From Narthecium ossifragum (Eukaryota; Streptophyta; Magnoliopsida; Dioscoreales; Nartheciaceae): a DNA stretch of 64,000 nt. The notes beneath the pieces were generated by a model that was not told where the DNA came from, did not search any database, and saw only the letters and a list, made by a program, of their open reading frames with translations. Location: contig OY986966.1 of assembly GCA_963920575.1 (NCBI GenBank), positions 11,510,048-11,574,047 of the forward strand, given 5' to 3'. The translations under genes were made by a program, and so were the position numbers. This document shows, one piece after another, positions 44,856-56,208 of the stretch (position 1 is its first letter; the number at the start of each line of letters is the position of its first letter).

Positions 44856-44947
44856 TTACGGCCAGTGGTCCCCACTTCCTCCCCTCATGTGTTGGCGGCG
44901 GTTGTTTTAGGGGTGAGGAAGAGGGTCTTAACCTGAGGATAGGTGCT
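44342..44947. repeat. AT-rich spacer with a (TC)n microsatellite
   Basis: No gene is seen. A (TC) run of about 38 bp lies at 44815-44853. The rest is unremarkable AT-rich sequence. Confidence 0.6.
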
Positions 44948-45799
44948 TGATAAGTCACAGATTATATATAATTAAAATTCTTAAATTATTTTTTTTAGCC
45001 TAAGAGTATGTGTATTTCAAATCTTATTATTTGATTTCAGGTTTCAGTAGAATTTGAGAAGAAATACAAGAAATTTGGTCAAAAATCACTAAATTCTACA
45101 AAAAGACTGCTTCATCGACTATTTGAAAATAAATCACCAGAAATTCTAAAAACATCCAAATATTCTGAAATTCTGGGAGATAAAAGAATACTTCAAGAAC
45201 TACAACTTGTATGTTGAATATTTTGTGAGATTCCATATACATTGGCGCCAGTTTTGAATCAAAGTCGGATATATCGAAGTTGGAAAGAAAGGCTGGAATT
45301 AATTAATGATGTGGCAGTGAAGCCCCGGTCAAACCGACTTGAGCGATGGATCAGTTTTGAGTCTGATGAATCACTTGGATGACATCATCAGTACGGAAAA
45401 TTAGGAAAATTGAATTTAACTTCAGTTATGACTCCTAATTTCGGGTTTAATGGTTTCTGTTATAAAAAGGGGTTATTCCAGTTGAAAATTATCTTCTTTT
45501 GGGCCACTTTTGAAGGAGAATGCTAGGGTTTTGAAGATGAAGATCTTTCCACGGGGATTTACGGCTTACTTTCCAACACCTATGGATCTTTCTCAAAAGA
45601 TAAGTAGCTAATTCTTAAACTTAAAGATCTCATAAAACCATAATATAACTTTTGATTTTCTTTAGTTTGATTCTTATAAACTTCGCCTCAACATAATTTT
45701 ATAAATACGGTTTTAATGATTAGAGATTTGAGGGAGCAGAGCTCCTTTGAAGTATTTGAGGGTCGTTCAGATTTTCTGTGATTGTCTGTACAGATTTAT
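44948..45799 (+). other. LTR-like sequence, left part (host of hAT-2)
   Basis: A run starting TGATAAGTCACAGATTATA has the look of an LTR U3/R. There is a TATA-like TATAAAAAGGGG (about 45461), then GGAGAATGCTAGGG and AACTTCGCC. The sequence resumes at 49577 after the hAT insertion and contains TTTTCCCTGTGAATCGACTC near 49945, a phrase typical of the end of large plant LTRs. Neither end is confirmed by a TSD, so classification is tentative. Confidence 0.4.
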
Positions 45800-46265
45800 C
45801 AAGGGCGGATCTATGAGTGGACTGCACCGGGATGTAGCCCGGGCAGCCCACATGAAATTTTTCAAAGGGTTTATATATTTAGTTCATTTAAATTTAATAT
45901 AAATATATTAAATCCAGCCTAGTATAATGGCTAGCCCACCCGTCAGCCCAGATGCCCAATCCAGTACTGCCAAAGCAGCCAAGGAGTCAAAATTAAAGGT
46001 GCTAGGTGTAGGCGCCCTGCTGACATCACCGTAGGAACTAGTCAAAATTAAAAAGTGCCAAGAGAGTCAAAATTAAAAAGTTCAATAGCTAGGTGTCAGT
46101 GACTAGTGACTGGGTATTGGGCGGCATGCTGACATCACCGTACGAACTAGTGTTGTTGTCTGCTAGGTCTAGTAATTAGGGGGCGGCCTACTGGGTCTAG
46201 TGATTAGGAGGGCGACCTGCTGGGGGGCGGCTGAGATATTGGGCGGCTCTACGAAGGATATTCGT

Positions 46266-48489
46266 TGTCGCACCCCGACCCGCGTAGGCCCAACCGGGCC
46301 GGGCGACGTGAAGCGGAACCTAACCTACTGCGGAAATTTTGGCGAGGTTTCCCTCTAATCATAGTGGTTACCCTAACAAATCATAATCATCTTGTATTAA
46401 GTACAAATACAAATCTCCAACACTGAAACTGGAATAGATACAAGAACCTCAAACAGGGAAATTACACATTTACCACTCCCGTAGGAGACTACCTAATACA
46501 AAAAGGGTAAAACAGTAAGATCGCCACCTCTCAAGCACCGCCAGACGCCGCCACGTCACCAAACACCTGCCCGGTAGGGGCGACCGAAGAAGAGCTCGCG
46601 CCAGCACCTGCAAAACGCAGCCCACGTAGGAGTGAGCACTAAGCTCAGCAGGGACACTACACTACGACACTCACAAGGAAGGGAACACAACAGTGTCGCC
46701 CCCAAGCAAAGCCTAGGTGTATCACAGGGGTCCCATAACCCCACCGGACGTCCCAGAACGCAGGCTCCCAGCACTGCGAACTCACAGCAGGATCGTGAAC
46801 ACTACTGGCGGAAAGAACACCGCTGAGTGGCCCCACTCAAGAGTCAAAGACTGCCGGTCGCCGGCTACACCTCAGGACTTGGCTCGAGGCCGACACGACC
46901 TCTAAACATCAAACACAACAGTATTCAAGTCCAACTAACCCTATCATTTAAAAGACTGAATACTACAAATCGAGTCCTGGACCAAGCTACCCGCACGGTC
47001 CTAAGAGATAGATCCGGGCTACCCTGAAGCCCCGGATCGGCAACGCCCTAAACAGATGCAACTAGTGCACAATACAATGCATGCCATGAACATGCGCAGA
47101 ATAGATACATGTAAGCATGCAGCAGGATGTGATGATATAAATACAAGGTCTGGGCATAGCACCCTGCCGGCTCGGGGTAGTGAGCAATTATTTAAGGTCT
47201 AGGGACTGCTGCAGTGGTACCACCACCAACTGCCAGCAGTCCACCACAACACCTGCACCGGGAAACAACCCCGCAAACAACAGCTACAAATATAGCAGGT
47301 GAAAGCCCTCGGCGCACGCCGGCATGCAAGGCTATGGAAAGCTGAAGGGCTACCCGCCCATTTATTCTACACAATCCCAGGAGTCATCACTCCCCTGGTT
47401 CACCACTGCCCTATTATAGGGCTAACATGCTTAATCGTATATACAAGATATAAAGCGATAAGTAAAACCAGCATACCAAGCCCCGTGGGCAAAAGCCTTG
47501 AAAACCCTCTCTGCTACTAAAGGATCGATCCTCACCAAGGGAAGGATCGATCTTTTGAGTAACAGTGAGCTTCCCTCACTGTCGAGGCAAGAAAGATCGA
47601 TCCTTCCTCCCAGGAAGATCGATCTTTCTCGAGACAGAGGGCACCCTTGGCGTCACACCAAGAAAGATCGATCCTTCCTCCCAGGAAGATTGATCTTCTT
47701 CGCGACGAAAGGAAACCATGCCACTCAAGAACCAGGATCGATCCTTTCCAAGCAAAAGATCGATCCTTCATCGTGCGAGGCATGACCGGCCCAGAAGGAT
47801 CGATCCTCCCTCAAGAAGGATCAATCCCGATGGGTTCTCCGGCGTGCTTCCGGTGAGGAATACCGCCGGAAGACACATCCAAACATGACGAAACTCTGGG
47901 ATCTGGTAGATCAAGATCCCACGAGTCCAAAACCGGTAAAATCACTGAAAACCAACAACTATATAGTCAGATCTAAGCAAAAGAAGACAAATCAAACCGG
48001 AAAACTCAAAACCCCGAAGAGAGATGTCGGTAGGATCCCTACCGGAGTAAGAGCAGCTTAGATCCAAGCAGCTAGGCCTTGGATCGTCCTCAGAAGCCTT
48101 CAAAAATCGCGAGATCTGAGCTCAAATCGCCGGATTTCAAAAGGGACTCAATGAAGAAAGTCTCGTCTGCTTTATAGGCAAATGAACTGACTTATGAATG
48201 ATCGATCCTTCATGACGATCTCACTTGACTTTCTGGCACGAAGAGGATCGATCTCTTAGCCTCAGAGGATCGATCATTTTTGTACTGAAAGCTAAACTTA
48301 GCCAAGAACTCAAGCCTAAGTCCGGATCTTTCGATCCCGGGTCCCACTAACCATTCTAAGCAAACATTACCACAAACATGGTCAGTGTGTGTACAAGCGC
48401 GAGTGTGGAACTAGCCGACAAGGTGCAATTTACCAAATTGCCCTTGCGGCCCACAGCAAGCCACAGGAGGAGAGGGACGGGTCCTCACA
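46266..48489 (-). mobile_element. Solo LTR, gypsy A'-type, in hAT-2
   Basis: TGTCGCACCCCGACCC ... GGTCCTCACA, 2224 bp, flanked by TTCGT (46261-46265) and TCCGT (48490-48494), a TSD with one mismatch. The coding sense is minus. The dyad GCAATTTACCAAATTGC is at 48425-48441, 48 bp from the end. GATCGATC units at 48198-48270 lie upstream of a TATA box (CCTATAAAGC, near 48172). A second cluster at 47519-47830 lies downstream. Closest relative here is the Gypsy-2 LTR at 9689. Confidence 0.9.
47519..47830. repeat. Five paired AGGATCGATCCT units in A'-type LTR
   Basis: Pairs such as AGGATCGATCCTCACC...AAGGATCGATCTT, and AAGATCGATCCTTCCTCCCA followed by GGAAGATCGATCTT, repeat five times at 55-65 bp spacing. 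Within each pair two palindromes are separated by about 10 bp. The two arms of a pair are themselves complementary, giving nested hairpins. One pair (47590-47630) is duplicated nearly exactly at 47664-47700. Confidence 0.87.
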
Positions 48490-48869
48490 TCCGTAATTTG
48501 GGTGGATGTCCCGAATTCAATATTATGTCGAGGTGAAATCCGTGGATCTACGAAGAAAGGTCATGCTCTTCTGAATTTAATATTGGGCGGCTATCGGCTG
48601 AGGTATTATACAGAAATCTCTAATTTTTATTTCTCTCTATGTCATCTCTTATTCTCAAATTAAATCCCTAATTTTGGATTCCTTGAAATTTTGGAGATCA
48701 CTATCACATCTCTTCCATGATGCCATCAGTTCCATGTAAGAGATAGGGGGAGGTTTGATCTCTTCGTCGAAACAGAGGTAAAATCATTTTTTGTATTTCT
48801 CTATTTGTGTTTTGGTGATTTTTACATATTTTTGGAGACCAGTGGACTGATTTTGTGCATTTTAATGAT

Positions 48870-49037
48870 GGAATTGATCCCATATCGGGAAAAACCTAGT
48901 TTTATCATATGGACGAGGATTTTTTGAGAGGTTCTATGACTATCTACATCGAAAGAGAGCTTGCTTAAGATATTGACACAGATGAGATAATTGATGAATT
49001 CTATGCTCAAAAGAATCGTCAGGCACAACTTCGATAG
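48870..49037 (+). pseudogene. hAT-2 transposase C-terminal scrap
   Basis: Degraded plus-strand codons match the hAT-1 end (ITIYTERELA, DEIIDEF, QKNR.AQLR), with a terminal TAG at 49035-49037 at the equivalent position. Stops and a shift are present. Confidence 0.8.
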
Positions 49038-49576
49038 TGTGAGTTTACGCATGTTAATTTATTCACATTTGTTTACTCGTTCATCAAAATGTTTGATAGG
49101 CATATAATTTATTTACATAGTATTTGATACTTGCAGGACACCCATGGGTTCAAGGCTTCAAGTTAATGTCGTGGCTCCTAATAACCCCTTGATTTTATTG
49201 TTTTGTCTCTCTTAAAAGCAATTTTCTACAACGTACAAGGTAAAAAAAAATGACTTTAAAAGTTTAGTAGTTTTATAATTGAGAGATTAGACTCCACTTG
49301 TAATTTTTTTGTTTTCAGAATTATTTTATAAATGATTTTACTGTTCAGAAAAGAATGTGCTTTGAATATTGAGAACACTACTTGAGCATTTACTATTTGG
49401 ATATAGTCTCTTGTTCTTGTGTAGAGTAACAGTAACTGAAACATAGGAATGGGCTTTTTGAAATCCATTAGAGATATTATATTAAAATGTGAGCTTGTGA
49501 TTGGGATAGTTTTCATCAAGCAAACCATTAGGATAGTGTTAGCCCGGGCGGACTTTAAATCCTGGATCCGCCCTTG

Positions 49577-50042
49577 AGATTTATGATATGGTTTTCATGT
49601 GAATTATGGTTTGCTTTTGAGATAGGCTATTCTATGCTAGAATAGGTTATGTCAAGGTCATTAGGAGTAGTATAACTTAAAATAATCGTAGGATCGAAGA
49701 CAACCTATACCAAGAAAGATAGACTATGTCGTTAGGAACATAAACTTATATGTTGAGAGAATGGAGCAAGAGGATAACTAGAAAAGATTAAAAGTGAAGC
49801 TGGGGTGGATTGAGTAATTCTTAATTTGGTTCAAATCCTGACCACTTTACTTACTTTCTTAGGTAATTATTAGATAATTTTACATTCAATTCTGATTACT
49901 CCATGTAGGATTCGAGTTTTGAGCATTGATTTTAGTTTCTAATGTTTTCCCTGTGAATCGACTCCGAACTTTACCACTAATCTACCATGTATGATAGTAT
50001 GATAGTGATAGAATAAGCATTATATTTTGATTGAAGTTTGTT
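49577..50042 (+). other. LTR-like sequence, right part
   Basis: Continuation of the sequence interrupted by hAT-2, including CCCTGTGAATCGACTCCGAA (about 49949). No coding potential. The end of this repeat is not defined. GTGCT occurs at both 44943-44947 and 50043-50047 and could be a TSD, but the terminus before the right copy is not CA. Confidence 0.35.
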
Positions 50043-50583
50043 GTGCTTTGACAACATATTTTGTGAACGATCATTGCTATTGTGGTGGTGATGGTGGAGG
50101 TAATGGTGGTGACCGACGTTCCCTAATGGCCGCGATGGCTTTGGGGATGCCGGTGGTGGTGGTTGTGGCGGTGATTTTTTGTTGGGGAGGGGGTATTGGG
50201 CCGTGGTGGTAATAGAGGTGGCGGAGGAGGTGACATGGTGGTGGAGCAGGGACGATAACAGAGGTATTGAAGAAAAACATGAAAAATAGTTGTCGATAAA
50301 AAAAATTAAATTAAATTAAATACCCTACCAAGCATCCATTTTTACTACCACTCTCTAGCCCCCAAACTATATTTCCTTTTTATACACCACCAGCCTTCCT
50401 CGTCTCTCTACTCTTAGCCGGCCCTACCCCCACCTCCTACCACCGCCGGCGTCCTCTCCGACGAACACCCCCTACCGCCGGCATCCTGCCTGACGGGGGT
50501 AAACAGAATCATCGCTGTTAATTTGGAGGCAGCGTGACGGGAAGAGGGGATGTTAGGGATTTGAATTATCCAGTAGGCCGAGT
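50043..50583 (+). promoter_or_regulatory. Upstream region of the first RRM gene
   Basis: GGT/GGC-rich low-complexity DNA (50085-50235) is followed by a TATA-like TTTTATACACC (50378-50388) and a CT-rich patch (CCTCGTCTCTCTACTCTT, about 50398). This lies about 200 bp before the start codon. The TATA and CT patch are a plausible core promoter. Confidence 0.5.
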
Positions 50584-52581
50584 ATGCAGCGGTTGAGAGC
50601 TCGGAGCTTCTCGCAGGCCTCGAGCCCTTCTCCGTTCAGTAGATTGTTCAGACGAGAAGCTTCGAGCAAATTGTTCGTTGGAGGTACACATCGTCGTCCT
50701 CGTTCGTTTCTTTTTCTTTGGTTCTTTGCTCTAGTGATCATTCGTTGTGGTCGTTGTGCTTCTACTTCAGCTTATTAACATAACGTCGAGTTAAAAGGTT
50801 GTTCTTTCATAGATCTCGGACTCATCTTGAGGTATAACCTTTGGGTACATATGTATAATTAGACGGGATCAATTGCCAAACAATTTCACCACGAATGTAA
50901 AATCTCCGGATTGCTTGCTTTCCTTCTCATAATGTTAGAGTCATTGAAATTTGCATTGCAAAGGTGGAAACGGTTATAAATAGAACAAGTTTGGCATTTG
51001 AATGCCTATCTCATGGTTGAAATGATACAAGTGGAGTGATGTCTTGTCTTGGTGAAATTGTTTTTTTTTTTTGTTTACATGGCTTAAAGTTAAAGCAGTA
51101 TCCTACTACTTTTATTGTGAAAAATGGTAATATTTGGGCTAACAACCGCTTAAGGTAAAATACTTCTTAGATGGTTAAAACTGACAATATTCAAGAATGT
51201 GCCCATTAGGGTGAAAATGAGCGTATCTACCTAGGTGGTGAAAGATTAGCTATTTTTGCAGTTGTAACCCCTTAAGGTGACAGTAGAGACTATCACTTGA
51301 CCTAAGGCGAGTGGCTATTAGTAATACTCAAATCTTTAAGGCGATTTGATCTTGGGAAGAGGTTTTGTAATAATTTTGTGATTTCATACATTCCATAGCA
51401 TTGATATAGGTACCAATAGTGTCAACATGTGGCCAAATGATTAAATGATTAAAGTTAATTGTCCAACTAGGTGTAGATTGCATTTAATTTTGGGCAAATA
51501 CTAATTACTAATGTGTATGGTACTAATGCTTGTTAACATTGACATGATTCAGCTCATTTGGGCTTGGAGAGTAAAAGGGTACAGTTGTAATGCCAATTCC
51601 ACTACAAGTTGGAGTTAAGGATTGTATATTTCGTCAACAAAAAGTTGAGTTTCGAGAAAAGAATGCGTACGAGTGAAATATAACCTTCCAATTTTACTAG
51701 TCAAGTGCGACCAATACTGAGACATCTTATTCATTAGCTTGCTGTAATAAGTGGTTCGTTTCAGTTCTTATTATCTAAATCTCCATAAATTTGGGGATGC
51801 TCCTTTTTGCACATTATTTATGATCTGTTATCTTGTATCTGCTCAGTACTTAGATCTATTCAAAATGCCAAATGTTAATTAGTGCTGTCTGCCTTATGGA
51901 TTTTAGAATGAAGAATAATACCAGAGCTTTGACTTACGTCTTCTATTTTCTGCTTGTACAACAAAAATTTTCAGTTAACTCAAATTTGAACTTAGCTATG
52001 TGATAAAAGAAGGTAGATTCTTCAGTCTGTTATCTGCATATGCTGGAAGGTCATGCCCTTGTACCTTAAATAGGATGTAGTCTTTTCTAATTTACCGTTA
52101 AACTTCAGGCCTTTCATACGACACCAACGAAACCGTGCTAAAAGATGCTTTTGAGCAGCATGGCAAAATTTTAGAAGGTACCTTAATGAGGTAAATATAT
52201 TCTCAGCTTAAATAGAATCATTCTAATTCATGTTTTATGTCAGTGAAAGTGATTTGCGATCGAATGAGTGGAAAATCAAAAGGATTTGGTTTTGTACAAT
52301 TTTCATCGGAACCTGAAGCTACTAATGCACTGGAAAAGATGGACGGGCAGGTATTCATCATTGCAAACATGCTTCAACTAATAGGTGGCTTTAATCATTG
52401 TGCGAAATTCAAATTGCATTATCTACCTAATCGTGATGCTGATGAAAGATAAGGTCCTATCGCGTTATACAATTTGTTATGATCCTGATAGTTAATGATT
52501 TATGCAAATATCTCACTAGTGCTTTATTTACAGTTGCTGGATGGAAGAAATATACGCATACAGTACGCCAACAATGCATGA
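50584..52581 (+). CDS. Small organelle-type RRM RNA-binding protein (4 exons)
   Basis: Exons 50584-50683, 52109-52177, 52244-52350 and 52534-52581 join with GT/AG introns and no stops to give a 107-residue protein. The N-terminus (MQRLRARSFSQASSPSPF) is rich in Arg and Ser with no acid, as in mitochondrial or plastid transit peptides. One RRM follows: RNP2 KLFVGGLSY, RNP1 KGFGFVQF, and the last strand LLDGRNIRIQYAN. The protein ends right after the RRM, typical of the small ORRM/glycine-poor RRM family that acts in organelle RNA editing or processing. Which organelle and which RNAs cannot be told from sequence. The first intron is 1.4 kb. A paralogue with the same exon pattern is at 59655-62536. 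Confidence 0.88.
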
Positions 52582-54542
52582 TAGATGCTTTTACTCCATG
52601 AGTTCCATCGTAAGCTTTGCATCTGACACTGTATTGTGGCTTGACAATATATGTATCTGTCATCTTGAGTTAAATTATCAATATGTTCTCTGATATATGC
52701 ATATCCTAATTCCTAAGTATTAGGAGATCTGCTCCATGTAAAAAGAAAATGGGAATAGTTTTAAGAACCATCGAGTCTCTTCCGATGATGAGAAGATTGT
52801 GTGACGGAACAAAGCTTGACTTGGAATTATTGACAGAAGGTTTAAACGTGCAGTCAACCTGAGATGCAACTAACTGTTTAGGTGCTGGTCTAGGCCAAGT
52901 TTCAGTAAAGGGCAGGAAGGGTCTTTATTGATTTATATATTTACTATATAAGCCACAAGGCTGACAGCAGTTACAAAAAAGTTTTCACATGATCATGTGC
53001 TTAGATTCTCTGGATCACTGCTTGTGTCGAAAGAATTCTGATCAGCATTTAGGTGCATTAAGCATCCAGGGGATATGCACATACATAGATCTCTTTGAGT
53101 GACTATCCTATTTGGGTGGCTTGTGTTAATCTTTATTATTTTGTTGTGTCTTGTTAGATACCTTTTGTTTTATGATATAGGCAGTGGCTGAGCTGACATA
53201 ATGTGTCTGTCTAATCATACAAGTGTTCAACATCCTCATAGGAGTTTCAGTTAAATTTTAGAGGTTCCAAAATAGCAAACTAGAAGGTTGAATTTTAATT
53301 AAGCTGGAATATGGCATAAATAGTATAGCAGAATGCCATTCTGCATCCTCTCTTTCTATGCTGCTCGTCCTTTTGCTTTTCTTTCTTGTTTACATCTTGC
53401 AGTTATTAGTGGCACTTCACCTTTTCCCACCCTAGATCACCCTGGCTAGCTCCTTTCGTAGGTGAAATGCATGCTCGATTACAGATTAGTACTCCAGGGC
53501 ACACATGCTTATCTGATGGTAAACTACTCTGTTGGTTCTCTAGTTCGATGGACAAAATCAGTCGTTTTCCTTGCCAACAAATTCGCTCATGATCAAGTTA
53601 CAACCCAGATCTATGACCATATTATGTTAGCTCTTCGTATGTATTTCATTCGGTTTATCGGTATGCTCCCAGGTACATGTAATTGTGTTCTGTTTGACTG
53701 AACCAAGGGTACTTTCCACAGAAACCTCCAAGAATAATCATTGTTTTTTTTTATGGTTTTTCTGCTTCTCACAGCTGCTCTTTCCAGACCTCTGGATGTC
53801 TGGTGCCAAATTGTCACTCATTGTTCCCTTCATCTCTTCGATTAATTGTTGGCTCTCTCTTTGGTATTGATTGTACAAGTTCCTGCATAAGGCTGGACGA
53901 GTGGAATGAGGGAGAGAGGCTGGATCAGCAAAAAAGAAGTTTGTCCCCCCCTATAACATAGCAGGGACGTTATCCAGGAATTATCGAGCAGTTCTCAGCC
54001 AACATATGGGATGCACAAAGACTCCTTACATTGGGAGCTGAATCAGTGATACATCCAGTAGGCGCTGGCAACATGCTTGCATAAAATAGAATATACAGAG
54101 CATCAACTTGCTTTAACTAAATTTCTCATGGGAAGTTTAGGCCCAATTTTCATGGGCCAAATGTGGAGCAGCCTCCCTGGTGGAGCTGTGGGAATTCTGC
54201 TTGTGCCCACTCTCCAGCTTCTCATAGGAAGAAGCCTAGACGGGGCTGAAATTTTTATGCTGCCTAGCTGCTTTGGATAAAGAGATGAGATTTTACAAAG
54301 CTGAGAAGCTGCTTAAACGTTAATTAGTTTTATATAATTATTCTTTTCACTATTATTATGATTATTATTTAACTGTCTTCGGGTCTAGACCTAAAATCTT
54401 ATGAGTTCAAACTAAGGATTTTTTTTTTTCCAATGACGATTCAAAGTGAGGATCTATCATGATTAATCATGTTTTCTTACAAGTTATACACTAGAAAACA
54501 ATCCTAGATCCATCTCCGATGGAGTTGGCTCAGGAATATCTA
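52582..54542. other. 3' flank of RRM gene and intergenic DNA
   Basis: I see no gene. ORFs of 60-80 codons (53462-53701, 54077-54280) match nothing I know, lack neighbouring splice or promoter logic, and are probably chance. AT-rich sequence from 54310 leads into the LINE-2 target site. Confidence 0.5.
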
Positions 54543-54659
54543 AAATCCCATGCATTCTTTTTTTTTGACAAGGTGAGCCACAAGGGCTAGTGGAAAACAA
54601 AAACTACAAAAATAGGGTTCAAAATTTCAGCCAACCCCATCATCTCCCTCCCATGTGGC

Positions 54660-56208
54660 CTATAGTCTTTAACCCTCCGAGGGTGCTTCACCTTCGGTAT
54701 TAGAGAGATAAAAGTGTCGTTCCATTCCTTCGGGAGCTTGAGATGCCTAAGAAGTTTCTATTTACTTGGAATACCTCCATGCCAATACATCTCCAGTACT
54801 CCTTATAAAACTCCCCAGTAATCCCATTCGGCCCAGGGCACTTGTTTGCTCCAAAGGATCTCATCGCCGTTGTCACCTCTTCGAAGGAAACATCTTCCAC
54901 CAAGCCTGCCTGTGCCTGCACCGATATTGTTGGAAGCACTGGACAGTAGATCTCCCCCCTTGCACTCCTATCTGCCCATAATTCCTCATAGAAGTCAGTA
55001 AATACCCTCCCGATCTCCTCCATAGATGACACAACATTGCTGGTCTCCGTTACCAACTCCCGAACTGGCGAGCTATGACACTTAGGATTTACCTACACAT
55101 GAAAGAACTGAGATTTTTTCGTCCCCGTGCTGCGGCTAGGTGCACCTGTTTGCTTGGGCATGTGAAACCTCTTGCCTTCGGAGAAGCGCCTCATACAGAC
55201 TTTCCATGGACTTCATCTGTATTTGCTCATCCTCCAATATATCATAGAGCTCCTCCTTCTCATATAACTTGGCCAGCCTTGTAGATATGAGATTGGTTCG
55301 GGTTTGTGTACTCACCTCCTCCCCTATGGACCATCTTTTCACCACTCTCTTCAACTCCGCGAGGCGGCACCGGTCGATGAAGTCAGCAGTGCCATAGCGA
55401 GGTCTCGTCCAGATCCTCGAGACGAGCGATCGGAATGCAGGTGTGGCCAGCTAGTGAGTCCTTAGCCTAAACATCCCTTTCCCTTGGCACTTCTCTTCAG
55501 GTTTTGCCACGATAAGTAGCGGACAATGGTCTGACCCAATCCTGGGGAGGTGACTGACCTCAACCAATGGGAACTCTGCTCGCCACCGCCAATTCACCAC
55601 CGCTTTGTCAATACGTTCCAATATTCTTTCCTGGCCGAACTTCTGGTTACAGAAAAGGTGTAGGGATGCCCAACAAAGTCCAACTCAGATAGCTCATTCC
55701 TCTGAAGACACTGCAAGTACTCCATGGCCTTCCTGGAGAATATGAAGGGACGCCCACCTCGCTTATCCTCTGGAGAAGAAATTACGTTGAAATCCCCAAT
55801 AAGTATCTGGGGAACATCCACATCCCTCATCAAGAAGATCGCCTCCCAGAGCATGCATCTCTCCCTGGTGCTTCTGGCACCGTAGGTGACCGTCGACGCC
55901 CAGTGACCATCCTCCGACGACGACGCCAGCACATGGACAACCTAGTTGGTGAGAGCCATGCAGGAGACAATCCCATAAGAACTCCTCCAAAGCACCAAGA
56001 TACCACCTTTCCATCCCTCCACCGGCACCAGGAAGGTTCCAAAACTGTCACCGAGCCTTGCCTAGATCCCTTGGCGATGAACGTCCTGCATGATAACATC
56101 CAAAAGACAAACGAAATTGATGTTACGATCTGTAAACAGTCACTGGATAATGTACAGGGCTCTGTCAGGGCCGGCACCCCGGACGTTCCAACAGAGGAGC
56201 TTCAACAT
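54660..56208 (-). pseudogene. LINE-2 ORF2, endonuclease and RT start
   Basis: It begins at ATG 56208 (MLKLLCWNVRGAG), overlapping the ORF1 stop. Endonuclease motifs are CLLDVIMQ, WKGGILVLWRSSYG, LIGDFNVISSPEDK and IGSDHCPLLIV. Then come LKRVVKRWSIGEEVSTQTRT, QMKSMESLYEALLRRQEVSH, ANKCPGPNGITGEFYKEYW and EWNDTFISLIPKVKHPRRV. Multiple stops and frameshifts are present. As in LINE-1, the position expected for the catalytic Glu (ET) reads DV. Confidence 0.88.

Larger units (their letters stand above)
45800..49576 (+). mobile_element. hAT-2: non-autonomous hAT with TIRs and 8-bp TSD
   Basis: The left end CAAGGGCGGATC (45800) and right end GATCCGCCCTTG (49576) are perfect 12-bp inverted repeats. 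They are flanked by AGATTTAT at 45792-45799 and 49577-49584. This is the hAT signature. Without the solo LTR (46266-48489 plus TSD) the element is about 1.55 kb. It retains only the last transposase codons (48870-49037) and the 3' region shared with hAT-1. The left subterminal region repeats GCTGACATCACCGTA.GAACT (46018, 46128). It is an internally deleted relative of hAT-1. Confidence 0.92.

Noticed and set aside
44948..50047. GTGCT repeats as TSD of a large LTR interrupted by hAT-2
   Set aside because: The left end TGATAAG is acceptable, but the sequence before the right copy ends in TT and not CA, and no related copy in the window confirms the boundaries.
50027..50280. Gly/Val-rich and Pro/His-rich ORFs
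   Set aside because: This is GGT-rich low-complexity DNA upstream of the RRM gene, with no start context or homology.
53462..54280. Possible small genes of 60-80 codons
   Set aside because: No domains, no splice partners, no codon bias and no promoter. Chance ORFs in intergenic DNA are sufficient.
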